A stretch of 64,000 nt of DNA, taken from the NCBI GenBank assembly GCA_910575775.1, contig CAJTEY010000012.1, positions 1 to 64,000 on the forward strand, written 5' to 3'. The notes under the pieces were generated by a model. That model had not been told where the DNA came from, searched no databases, and worked only from the letters and a program-made list of their open reading frames with translations. Origin of the DNA: Lachnospiraceae bacterium (lineage in GTDB: Bacteria; Bacillota; Clostridia; Lachnospirales; Lachnospiraceae). The stretch's first letter is position 1. Each line of letters starts with the position of its first letter. The position numbers were made by a program, and so were the translations under genes. This document shows positions 23,772 to 31,332 of the stretch, piece by piece.

Positions 23772-24188
23772 TCACGCCGTGATATCCGCCACGGGCTCCT
23801 TCAGCCCTTCGATCACGATCCCCTGCCTGTTCGCGTAATCCCAGAGCGCCGCATGGATGGCCTCTTCCGCCAGAAGAGAGCAGTGCACCTTCACAGGCGG
23901 GAGGCCGTCCAGCGCCTCCATCACCGCTTTGTTCGTCACCTGTAAAGCCTCCTCCACCGTCTTTCCCTTCACCAGTTCTGTCGCCATGCTGCTGGTCGCC
24001 ACCGCCGCGCCGCAGCCGAAAGTCTTGAACTTCACGTCGCGTATGATCCCCGCCTCATCCACATCCAGATAGATGCGCATGATGTCGCCGCATTTGGCAT
24101 TGCCCACGGTACCGACACCGCTGGGATTTTCTATTTCACCCATATTTCGGGGATTGTTAAAATGATCCATCACTTTTTCGCTGTACAT
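23772..24188 (-). CDS. nifU: Fe-S cluster scaffold, NifU/IscU N-terminal type
   Basis: A 138-aa IscU-like scaffold. The three cluster cysteines are present: Cys33 (NAKCGD), Cys59 (FGCGAA) and Cys103 (VHCSLLAEEA). It lacks the C-terminal Nfu domain of diazotroph NifU, matching the short NifU type of clostridia. It receives sulfur from the neighbouring NifS and assembles clusters in the cytoplasm. Start ATG behind GGAGGCAAAA, 147 nt after nifS; the gap contains two hairpins (24271-24336). Confidence 0.95.
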   Translation of the reverse strand: MYSEKVMDHFNNPRNMGEIENPSGVGTVGNAKCGDIMRIYLDVDEAGIIRDVKFKTFGCGAAVATSSMATELVKGKTVEEALQVTNKAVMEALDGLPPVKVHCSLLAEEAIHAALWDYANRQGIVIEGLKEPVADITA

Positions 24189-24270
24189 TTTTGCCTCCTG
24201 TCCATTTTATCATCTTATATCCGTGCCGCAGTGCAGCTTCATTCCGCTTCTCAAAATTTCAAATCCGTAC

Positions 24271-24336
24271 AGAGAATGCCCGTATTTTGGGCATTCTCTT
24301 GTGTGAGAGAAAACTACAAAGAAACTCTTCTCACAC
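24271..24336 (-). repeat. Two-hairpin 3' element after nifS
   Basis: Reading on the minus strand, directly after (and sharing a base with) the nifS stop: TGTGAGAAGAG..., closed by a perfect 8-bp stem (GTGTGAGA 24301-24308 with TCTCACAC 24329-24336). Then comes a perfect 11-bp stem (AGAGAATGCCC 24271-24281 with GGGCATTCTCT 24289-24299). The same two modules recur after an ABC exporter gene (31267-31332) and after chvE (39348-39548). No U-run follows, so it is not a simple terminator. Confidence 0.7.
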
Positions 24337-25517
24337 TATGCCTTCCGCACAAAATCCTCATACAGCGGAGACATATCCCGCAGCCGCCCCACAATCTCCT
24401 TCAGCGTTTCCACAGTCCTGTCTATTTCCTCCCTTGTGTTTTCCGCCGACAGCGTCAGCCTGAGCGACCCGTGGGCGATCTCATGGGGCAGGCCGATCGC
24501 AAGGAGCACATGGGACGGATCCAGCGCCCCCGAGGTGCAGGCCGACCCGCTGGAACCGCAGATCCCCTTCTGATCTAATAAGATCAACAGAGATTCTCCC
24601 TCTATAAATCGGAAGCAAAAATGGGCGCTGCCCGGCAGCCTGTCCTGTCTCGGCCCGTTCAGTCTGGCATAAGGAATCTCCGCCAGCACCCTGTCAATCA
24701 GATAATTCCGCAGAGCCATTTCCCTGGCCCCTCTCTCCTGCATGGTTTCTCCCGCCAGGGCAGCCGCCTTTCCGAAACCTACAATCCCCGGCACATTTAA
24801 GGTGCCCGCCCTGCGGCCTCTCTCCTGCGCGCCGCCGTGAAGCAGCGGTGCAAGCCGCAGATTCTCCCGGCAGTAGAGGATTCCCACCCCCTTTGGCCCG
24901 TACAGCTTGTGCCCGCTGGCGGACAACAGGTCAATGTGCATCTCCTCCACATGAAGCGGAATATGCCCATAGGCCTGCACCGCGTCCGTATGAAAAAGAA
25001 CACCCCTCTCATGGGCAATTTCCCCAATCTTTGCAATCGGCTCTATGGTGCCGATCTCATTGTTCGCCGCCATCACGGAAATCAGTATGGTGTCCGGGCG
25101 GATCGCTTTTTCCAGCGCCTCCGGCGAAACCTTCCCCTCTTCGTCCGGATCCAGATAAGTCACCTCGTACCCCTGCTTTTCCAGATACTGGCAGGTGTGC
25201 AGTACAGCGTGATGCTCGATCTTACTTGTGATGATATGTCTGCCTTTGCCGCCAAGTCCCTCCGCCACAGCGCGGACGGCCCAGTTGTCGGATTCACTGC
25301 CTCCCGCCGTGAAATAAATCTCGTTCGGCTTCGCCCCGATCAGCGATGCCGCCCGCTCTCTGGCAATCCCTACCGCCTTTTTTGCCTCTCCCGCGAAGCC
25401 GTAAATTGCCGAAGGGTTTGCGTAGGATTCCCGGAAACAGGGCAACATCTCCTGCAATACCTCCTCGGCCACTCTCGTGGTGGCCGCATTGTCTAAGTAA
25501 ATCCTCTTATCCGCCAT
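24336..25517 (-). CDS. nifS: Cysteine desulfurase NifS
   Basis: A 393-aa PLP enzyme: IYLDNAATTRV start, PLP Lys in SASGHKLYGPKG (around residue 200), and catalytic Cys in CGSSGSACTSGALDPSHVLLAIG (group I loop). It removes sulfur from cysteine for Fe-S and thiolation pathways, passing it to NifU encoded next downstream. Start ATG behind GGGAGATGG. No Rrf2/IscR regulator gene lies beside it. The hairpin element begins at its stop codon. Confidence 0.95.
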   Translation of the reverse strand: MADKRIYLDNAATTRVAEEVLQEMLPCFRESYANPSAIYGFAGEAKKAVGIARERAASLIGAKPNEIYFTAGGSESDNWAVRAVAEGLGGKGRHIITSKIEHHAVLHTCQYLEKQGYEVTYLDPDEEGKVSPEALEKAIRPDTILISVMAANNEIGTIEPIAKIGEIAHERGVLFHTDAVQAYGHIPLHVEEMHIDLLSASGHKLYGPKGVGILYCRENLRLAPLLHGGAQERGRRAGTLNVPGIVGFGKAAALAGETMQERGAREMALRNYLIDRVLAEIPYARLNGPRQDRLPGSAHFCFRFIEGESLLILLDQKGICGSSGSACTSGALDPSHVLLAIGLPHEIAHGSLRLTLSAENTREEIDRTVETLKEIVGRLRDMSPLYEDFVRKA

Positions 25518-25693
25518 TCTGCCATCTCCCTATTTTTGTTTCTATTTGCTTCTGTTATCAGAAAGATATTTACTTTCATATAATTCCTATCGAATTACTA
25601 TTCTATTAAACATTATAACAAGCCTGCCAAAAACTGCAAGCCCTAATATGGCACAGATCACCGTTTCCAGAAATCTCCTCCCCCATCATTTAT

Positions 25694-25732
25694 AAAAAGC
25701 CAGTGTCCCCGGGATGGATTCACTGGCTTTTT
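25694..25732. terminator. Bidirectional terminator
   Basis: Perfect 12-bp inverted repeat AAAAAGCCAGTG (25694-25705) and CACTGGCTTTTT (25721-25732), with A- and T-runs. It ends the Rpn-family gene on the minus strand. The rest of 25518-25757 is AT-rich and presumably holds the nifS promoter. Confidence 0.85.
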
Positions 25733-25757
25733 CACGTTTTCTGCTGGGATGTCTGAA

Positions 25758-26738
25758 CTACTCGTGCTCTGAAAAATATTTCTGGCACAGTTGTTCCTGA
25801 TAATCACTGTCCGACAGGGCGCGCTTTATCTCCTCCGTATTTCCTTCCTCCATCAGCGTTTTCAACATATCAAAACTTGCTTTAAGGCCCTCCGCATACC
25901 CTTTCTTCAAGCCCTCGGCCTGGCCTACTCTTTGCCCCTCCGCATGGCCTTCTTTGAGCCCCTCCGCGCGTCCCTCTTCCCGCCCGATCTCACGCCATTC
26001 CTTCCGCTCACTCCTCATATGCTTTTCTTCGTCATATTCAAAAATACTCACTTCGATCGCCTCCGCACGGTTCCTTGATAAAAATTCGTTTAAGATTCCA
26101 TTTCTGATGCAGTCATCTACCGCTTTTTCAACCGCCTCTGATAAAGGCAGCTCTTCCGTATATGACCTTACATGTTCCACATACCGTACATACTCTCTTA
26201 ACAGACGGCACGCTTCTAAGAGTTCCCGGTTATATCCTGGATTGATGTTATAAACGGTCACCGACAGCTCCAGTGACGGTTCCTCCTGTCTTTTTTCAAA
26301 AGCGTCCGACAGACACAGGGTGTGCTGTTCAGGCTGAACATCTGTCCCGTTGTAAAATATGGCAAACCGGGGTGCCGGAATCCGAACCAGTGACTTGCTG
26401 TACAGATTTTCGTTCCTGATTCGGTTCTGCAGCACTCTTGATACATAGAGCAGATCCCTCAGCGGCATATTCGGGTTGCATGTGGACTGATGTTCATAGA
26501 GCAGCAGTTCAAAATCAAATACGAAGGAAATGTCGTTCTTATAATTCATATAGACCGCATTTTCCAGCGTAGTGATTTCCAGATCGTCCACATCCGTATA
26601 GTTCGTGCCATTCAGTGCGTTGTACAGGCTCAACAGATTTTTCTTTTCACGAAATAACATTCGGAATACGGTATCTTTGTAGTTGCGCTGTACCCCTGCA
26701 TTACGCAGAGTTGTTCCATTTGTTCGTGTTTCGTTCAT
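25758..26738 (-). CDS. Rpn-family PD-(D/E)XK nuclease / putative transposase-like protein
   Basis: A 326-aa protein with the N-terminal nuclease-like domain of the Rpn/PDDEXK transposase group: KDTVFRMLFREKKNLLSLYNALNGTNY, then FDFELLLYEHQSTCNPNMPLR with the conserved EHQS core. Residues 255-300 are a run of EG-rich repeats (GREEGRAEGLKEGHAEG..VGQAEGLKKGYAEG), typical of these proteins and probably a flexible helix. Biochemical role uncertain: RpnA relatives are DNA endonucleases that promote recombination and influence phage growth. The ATG at 26738 is chosen as it is 8 nt from AAGGAGG; an ATG 6 nt upstream is too close. Confidence 0.85.
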   Translation of the reverse strand: MNETRTNGTTLRNAGVQRNYKDTVFRMLFREKKNLLSLYNALNGTNYTDVDDLEITTLENAVYMNYKNDISFVFDFELLLYEHQSTCNPNMPLRDLLYVSRVLQNRIRNENLYSKSLVRIPAPRFAIFYNGTDVQPEQHTLCLSDAFEKRQEEPSLELSVTVYNINPGYNRELLEACRLLREYVRYVEHVRSYTEELPLSEAVEKAVDDCIRNGILNEFLSRNRAEAIEVSIFEYDEEKHMRSERKEWREIGREEGRAEGLKEGHAEGQRVGQAEGLKKGYAEGLKASFDMLKTLMEEGNTEEIKRALSDSDYQEQLCQKYFSEHE

Positions 26739-26795
26739 TTGCATGTCCTCCTTGATGGTGACGGCATGTCTTCTGTAAAGTTCATGTCGCCTGCA

Positions 26796-26827
26796 CAGGA
26801 GAACCGTTTCAGATTCTCCTGCTTTTA
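26796..26827. promoter_or_regulatory. Hairpin in the leader of the Rpn-family gene
   Basis: CAGGAGAA (26796-26803) pairs perfectly with TTCTCCTG (26814-26821), followed on the plus strand by CTTTT. On the minus strand it would lie about 60 nt before the start codon. The remaining gene-free stretch to 27076 is AT-rich; it contains ACGAAATTTCGT but no ORF I would defend. Confidence 0.4.
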
Positions 26828-27076
26828 CAATGGTTACTTGGAATCAAAGCATGGATTTTCTGAAACTTAGAAATAAAAGATGAACTAACTGATCTGTTAT
26901 ATAGAAAATATGCTTTCCATTACTATAGCACACATAATACGGAATTGTAAATATTTTCTGTGAAAATTCAAAATCTTTTTTCTACGAAATTTCGTTTCTC
27001 AAATAGATACTCCCTCGCCGTATTTCCCTCATGCGTTCTCTCCATCCCGTCATCAATTTCTCCCCAAAAACCAGGC

Positions 27077-27102
27077 CAGGCGGCTATCTGCATAGCCGCC
27101 TG
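27077..27102 (-). terminator. Strong hairpin, probable terminator of blaR1-like gene
   Basis: Perfect 11-bp inverted repeat CAGGCGGCTAT (27077-27087) and ATAGCCGCCTG (27092-27102), loop CTGC. On the minus strand it is followed by GCCTGGTTTTTGGGG, giving a U-run 6 nt after the stem. It lies 180 nt beyond the blaR1-like stop; 27103-27283 shows no gene. Confidence 0.6.
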
Positions 27103-27283
27103 TATCCTATCCCCTTTTACACTGTATCCAGTGCTATAATGATCGCAGAAGAAAACCCGTGACCTTTGTTCCGTCCGTTTTCTTGCTGCGGCATTATCCT
27201 TTTTGTGTCCGATGTTTCCGATCCGTCCGGGAACACCGATTTGTCAGTCAAGATGAAACCATCTCTAAATAAAATCTTCCTGC

Positions 27284-28645
27284 TTAGTGCGGGCATTCCA
27301 CATAAATATGCCGACTAATCTCAGCGCCCTGTAACACATAGCCACATTTACTGCATCTCTGCGCTTTAAATTCTATTATTTCACAACCGCCAGACGAATT
27401 TTTGATATGATCCGCCCCTACTCCCGATACAAAGGTATGGTTGCAGTACGGTTCAATCATATCATTATCCTCAGCAATAGGATAAATATTGCCCTCTTCG
27501 TCTACAAACTGTCTATCATATAAAAACTCCTGTGCTGTCTCATTCGTTTCCACAGATTCAAATTCCTGCCAAGTTTCTCCTTCTGTTCCTCCGGGAGCAA
27601 ACAGGAAAGTATCACTCTGCGCCATCTTTTCTATCTGTTCTTCCGAAGTCTCCTCAACTACTTCTCTTTCAAACACATCCCTGTACGCTAACACCGTAAT
27701 CGAATTTGCCAGGGCCAATGCTGCCACCAGCGTTATCGCCGCAACACGGTTCCACTTCTTCCTTTTCATTAAATTTTCCATCCTTTCCTTTATCTTTCGT
27801 ACGTCGTCTCCAAAGCCGGACTTCCACCGCATGGAAACTTTCTCTGTTTTCTTTTCCCGCGCCTCCTCAATCATCAGGCGCAGATACTCTTTCACCTCCT
27901 CCTTCGACTTGTTCTGCATCACGATCTCGTCACAGGAGCACTCACAAATCTGGTCGAAACCACGGTGCAGTATCCATACCATCGGATTACACCAGTGTAA
28001 CATCACCGCCAGGTGCATGAACAGTTTCCACAACACATCCATGCGTTTGATATGTACCAGTTCATGCCGTACAAGCAGCTCCGCCTCCCGGCTTGTCGTA
28101 TGTCTGCTGCAGACAATCACGGGACTGAAAAATCCAAAGGTCATGGTGCGCTTCTCTGCCGTCGTCTCATACAGAAATACGCGCCGCCGGATTCCGTATT
28201 GATCCTTCAATCCGTCGAGAAAAGCTCTCTGTTCCGGCGTCATCGCCCGATCTGCATATTCGGCCGCCTTGCGGGCCAGCCACACATACTCTGCCACTTG
28301 CCCGGCCATCAGAATACAAACTCCCAACAGCCATACGGCAGTTATCATCGTCTGAATACTGGCAAAGATGTTCACATGCATGGCTCCTTCAGCGTGAACA
28401 ATATGATTTCTCCATGTCAGCGGTACCCGCGAAATCTCCAGCGAACTTTCCGGCCAGAGATCGCGGAACACCGCAATATAATATTTCTTCAAGTAAGGTA
28501 ATGGAATCAGATAATATAGAATCGCCACTCTGGCGAGCAGATTATAAAATCTTGCACATATCTTATCTTTTAACAGGTACCACAATAGCAGATGAATACC
28601 GGTCATCGTACTTCCCGAAAGAGACATGACCAACAGATATTCCAT
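27284..28645 (-). CDS. BlaR1/MecR1-like M56 metalloprotease sensor
   Basis: A 453-aa membrane protein. Four helices occur in the first 120 residues and around 300-320. The zinc protease motif is HELVH (194-198), with the downstream Glu in ECSCDEIVMQN. A basic segment (MENLMKRKKWNRVAA) precedes the last helix. The extracellular tail of about 130 residues is not a penicillin-binding domain. It ends in a CNHTFV...CSKCGY...C arrangement that could bind zinc or form disulfides. By analogy it is activated outside and cleaves or inactivates the BlaI-type repressor encoded 11 nt upstream. The signal is unknown and need not be a beta-lactam. Confidence 0.88.
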   Translation of the reverse strand: MEYLLVMSLSGSTMTGIHLLLWYLLKDKICARFYNLLARVAILYYLIPLPYLKKYYIAVFRDLWPESSLEISRVPLTWRNHIVHAEGAMHVNIFASIQTMITAVWLLGVCILMAGQVAEYVWLARKAAEYADRAMTPEQRAFLDGLKDQYGIRRRVFLYETTAEKRTMTFGFFSPVIVCSRHTTSREAELLVRHELVHIKRMDVLWKLFMHLAVMLHWCNPMVWILHRGFDQICECSCDEIVMQNKSKEEVKEYLRLMIEEAREKKTEKVSMRWKSGFGDDVRKIKERMENLMKRKKWNRVAAITLVAALALANSITVLAYRDVFEREVVEETSEEQIEKMAQSDTFLFAPGGTEGETWQEFESVETNETAQEFLYDRQFVDEEGNIYPIAEDNDMIEPYCNHTFVSGVGADHIKNSSGGCEIIEFKAQRCSKCGYVLQGAEISRHIYVECPH

Positions 28646-28656
28646 CTCTCTTTCTC

Positions 28657-29028
28657 CTAGTTGTTCTCCAGAAAGTCTATCAAATCCTTCGCATCGCTAT
28701 CCGCTATTGAATTTTCCTTCACGAACGATGCGACGAAATTGCTTAATCTTCCCCCATACACATGATCAATTACTGTCTTCATCTGCATGCCGTTGTACTC
28801 TTCCCGATTATGCACAACTTTCACTATCCTGTTTTCCCGTTTCACTAATCCCTTACCCTCTAAGCGAACCAGAAAAGTATTGAGTGTCTGCCTTTTCCAC
28901 TCCTTCCCATCCGCTTCGAACAAAGCAAGCAATTCGGACTGCTTAATTCCGTCGCTTTGTTCCCACAGCTTTTCCATAACCTCCATTTCTGCATCGGATA
29001 TATCATATACTCTTTTCATACACTTCAT
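28657..29028 (-). CDS. BlaI/MecI/CopY-family repressor
   Basis: A 123-aa winged-helix repressor: ISDAEMEVMEKLWEQSDGIKQSELLALFEADGKEWKRQTLNTFLVRLEGKGLVKRENR, then the dimerisation/cleavage tail. It is paired with the BlaR1-like protease. Its own promoter and a matching inverted repeat lie immediately upstream, so autoregulation is likely. Confidence 0.93.
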   Translation of the reverse strand: MKCMKRVYDISDAEMEVMEKLWEQSDGIKQSELLALFEADGKEWKRQTLNTFLVRLEGKGLVKRENRIVKVVHNREEYNGMQMKTVIDHVYGGRLSNFVASFVKENSIADSDAKDLIDFLENN

Positions 29029-29041
29029 CTCGTATCTTTCC

Positions 29042-29066
29042 GACTACAAGACTAGGTTTTGTAGTC
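29042..29066. promoter_or_regulatory. BlaI-type operator
   Basis: GACTACAA (29042-29049) and TTGTAGTC (29059-29066): a perfect inverted repeat with TACA/TGTA-type halves as in BlaI/CopY boxes. It lies just downstream of the -10 of the promoter at 29073-29101. A further ACTACAAA half occurs at about 29108-29115. Confidence 0.7.
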
Positions 29067-29072
29067 TATTTT

Positions 29073-29101
29073 AATATATAATCTTTTGCGCCAAATGTCA
29101 A
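29073..29101 (-). promoter_or_regulatory. blaI-blaR1 promoter
   Basis: On the minus strand TTGACA (29096-29101), 17-nt spacer, TATATT (29073-29078). The BlaI-type operator follows at once, so repressor binding would block initiation. Confidence 0.8.
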
Positions 29102-29126
29102 CTTTATACTACAAATTAAATTGAAT

Positions 29127-31025
29127 TTATGCAGTAATTGCATTTCCGGTATACAAAATGTAGTATTTTCCACGCTCATCGATCAACTGGTTGTGGGTCC
29201 CGCGCTCTATGATGCGTCCCTGCTCCAGCACCATAATGCAGTCGGAATTTCTGACCGTGGAGAGTCTGTGGGCAATCACAAAGGTGGTTCTGCCCCGCAT
29301 CAGCTTATCCATGCCGTCCTGTACAATGCGCTCGGTACGGGTGTCGATGGAGCTTGTCGCCTCATCCAGAATCAGCACCGGAGGATCGGCCACGGCTGCT
29401 CTCGCAATGGCCAGAAGCTGCCTCTGCCCCTGGCTTAAGTTTGCCCCGTCCCCGGAGAGCACGGTGTCGTACCCTTCCGGCAGCCTTCTGATAAAACTGT
29501 CCGCATTTGCCAGTTTCGCCGCTGCTTTCACCTCCTCATCGGTGGCGTCCAGCTTCCCATAGCGGATGTTTTCCATCACTGTTCCCGTAAAGAGGTGCGT
29601 ATCCTGCAGCACAATTCCGAGCGAACGGCGCAGATCCGCTTTCTTAATCTTGTTCACATTGATGCCGTCATAGCGGATCTTTCCGTCCTGGATATCATAA
29701 AAGCGGTTAATCAGATTGGTAATGGTTGTTTTGCCCGCTCCCGTGGAACCCACAAAGGCGATCTTCTGCCCCGGCTCCGCATAAAGCTTCACATCATGGA
29801 GCACCATCTTATCATCATTATACCCGAAATCCACGCCGTCGAAAACCACATCTCCTTTAAGTTCCACATAATCTACGGAATGATCCGCCTGATGTTCGTG
29901 CCGCCATGCCCAGCGGCCTGTGCGCTCCGGCGTCTCCACAAGGGCGCCATTCTCCTCTTTCACATTGACCAGTGTCACATAACCGTCGTCCGTCTCCGCA
30001 GACTCATCCAGCATTTTAAAGATGCGCTCCGCACCCGCCATCGCCATGACAATCGCGTTGAACTGCTGGCTCACCTGATTGATCGGCATGTTAAAGCTTC
30101 TGTTGAAGGTCAGAAAACTCGCCAGTTTACCAAGGGTTAACCCTGTTGCCCCGGAAAGCGCCAGCACACCGCCCACGATGGCGCAGACCACATAACTCAC
30201 ATTGCCGAGCTGCTGGTTCACCGGCCCCACCACGTTGACCAGATAGTTTGCCTTGTCCGCACTCTCAAACAGGGCATCGTTGAGCGCCCGGAAGTCCTGG
30301 ATATTCTTTTCCTCGTGGTTGAATACCTTGACCACCTTCTGTCCGTTCATCATCTCTTCAATAAAACCGTTGACCTTGCCCAGATTACTCTGCTGTTCCA
30401 GAAAATACCGGCCGCTCAGTCCCGCCACCTTCTGGGTTACAAAGAGCATAATCCCCACCATAAGGAGCGTCACTGCGGTCAGCGGCACACTCAGGATAAT
30501 CATGCTGATGAGCACACTCACAATGGTAATCGCGCTGTTGAACACCTGGGGCATACTCTGGCTGATCATCTGCCTCAGCGTTTCTGTGTCGTTTGTATAG
30601 GTTGACATAATATCCCCATGCGCATGGGTGTCAAAGTATTTGACCGGGAGCGCCTCCATATGGGAAAACAGGTCATCCCGTACATTTCGCAAAGTTCCCT
30701 GGGTCACATTGATCATAATGCGGTTCCACGCATAGGATGCCAGCACACCTACCAGATACAGGCACGCCACTTTCGCGATGGCGCCCGCCAGCGGGGAAAA
30801 GTCCGGCACGTCCTGTGTCAGCATCGGGACGATATAGTCATCTATCAGTCGCTGAATAAACATGGTGCCCTGCACGTTGGCCAGCACACTCACAAAAATC
30901 AGCACCGCCACGATCACCAGATGGGGCCCGTAGCTTTTCATCACATACTGCATCAGACGCTTAAACACTTTCCCTGGATTCTCTATTCTCTTTCCGCTCT
31001 TCATTCTTCCATGTGGTCCCGGCAT
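29127..31025 (-). CDS. Heterodimeric ABC exporter half, catalytically complete subunit
   Basis: A 632-aa exporter half: six helices, then an ATPase with Walker A VGSTGAGKTT (about residue 427), signature NLSQGQRQ, Walker B LILDEATSS with the catalytic Glu, and His in the switch loop (FVIAHRLSTV). Between the domains is an insertion of about 50 residues (EENGALVETPERTGRWAWRHEHQAD). Its partner at 31332-33074 carries degenerate residues, so they should form an asymmetric heterodimer of the BmrCD/TM287-288 kind exporting drugs or lipids. Start ATG 31025 is chosen because GGAGG is 5 nt upstream; an open frame extends to 31073 over repeat DNA. Confidence 0.9.
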   Translation of the reverse strand: MPGPHGRMKSGKRIENPGKVFKRLMQYVMKSYGPHLVIVAVLIFVSVLANVQGTMFIQRLIDDYIVPMLTQDVPDFSPLAGAIAKVACLYLVGVLASYAWNRIMINVTQGTLRNVRDDLFSHMEALPVKYFDTHAHGDIMSTYTNDTETLRQMISQSMPQVFNSAITIVSVLISMIILSVPLTAVTLLMVGIMLFVTQKVAGLSGRYFLEQQSNLGKVNGFIEEMMNGQKVVKVFNHEEKNIQDFRALNDALFESADKANYLVNVVGPVNQQLGNVSYVVCAIVGGVLALSGATGLTLGKLASFLTFNRSFNMPINQVSQQFNAIVMAMAGAERIFKMLDESAETDDGYVTLVNVKEENGALVETPERTGRWAWRHEHQADHSVDYVELKGDVVFDGVDFGYNDDKMVLHDVKLYAEPGQKIAFVGSTGAGKTTITNLINRFYDIQDGKIRYDGINVNKIKKADLRRSLGIVLQDTHLFTGTVMENIRYGKLDATDEEVKAAAKLANADSFIRRLPEGYDTVLSGDGANLSQGQRQLLAIARAAVADPPVLILDEATSSIDTRTERIVQDGMDKLMRGRTTFVIAHRLSTVRNSDCIMVLEQGRIIERGTHNQLIDERGKYYILYTGNAITA

Positions 31026-31054
31026 AATTTCCTCCATTCCGAAGCGTTCTTTGC

Positions 31055-31169
31055 GGAGTTTGCCGACAGGCATACTCCAAGGAACGCGGGCAGAATCTGG
31101 AGTTTTCCGAAGGAATACTCCGTTTCTGCTCTGCGCTCAAGGAGTTTGTGACGCTCCGGCACAAACTCC
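31055..31169. repeat. Array of GGAGT...ACTCC hairpins
   Basis: Three consecutive stem-loops share outer ends GGAGT and ACTCC but vary inside: 31055-31078 (GGAGTTTGCC/GGCATACTCC), 31099-31121 (GGAGTTTTCC/GGAATACTCC) and 31141-31169 (GGAGTTTGTG/CACAAACTCC, perfect). The first two have the same single mismatch position. A fourth copy is at 31233-31265. They fill the gap between the two exporter genes. Confidence 0.75.
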
Positions 31170-31170
31170 C

Positions 31171-31207
31171 GATTGAGAAATCAGCACATCAGTGTGATTT
31201 CTCAATC
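31171..31207. repeat. Perfect 13-bp palindrome
   Basis: GATTGAGAAATCA (31171-31183) and TGATTTCTCAATC (31195-31207), loop of 11 nt. It lies within the hairpin array between the exporter genes and has no U-run. Confidence 0.75.
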
Positions 31208-31232
31208 TGTTACCTCTCTGTCCATAATATAC

Positions 31233-31332
31233 GGAGTTTGTGGCTGCCATGCAGACACGAACTCCCATGTGAGACTTAGCGCTTCTTAACGAGGCAGCCT
31301 GTGCTGCTGAGTTTTAGAAGCTCTTCTCACAT
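31233..31332 (-). repeat. GGAGT hairpin plus post-stop hairpin of the exporter gene
   Basis: 31233-31265 is another GGAGTTTGTG/CACGAACTCC hairpin. Then ATGTGAGA (31267-31274) pairs with TCTCACAT (31325-31332), enclosing a second stem GCTTCT (31281-31286)/AGAAGC (31316-31321). The outer stem reaches into the stop codon of the 580-aa exporter gene. On the minus strand it opens TGTGAGAAGAGCTTC, nearly the same as after nifS (TGTGAGAAGAGTTTC). Confidence 0.75.
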
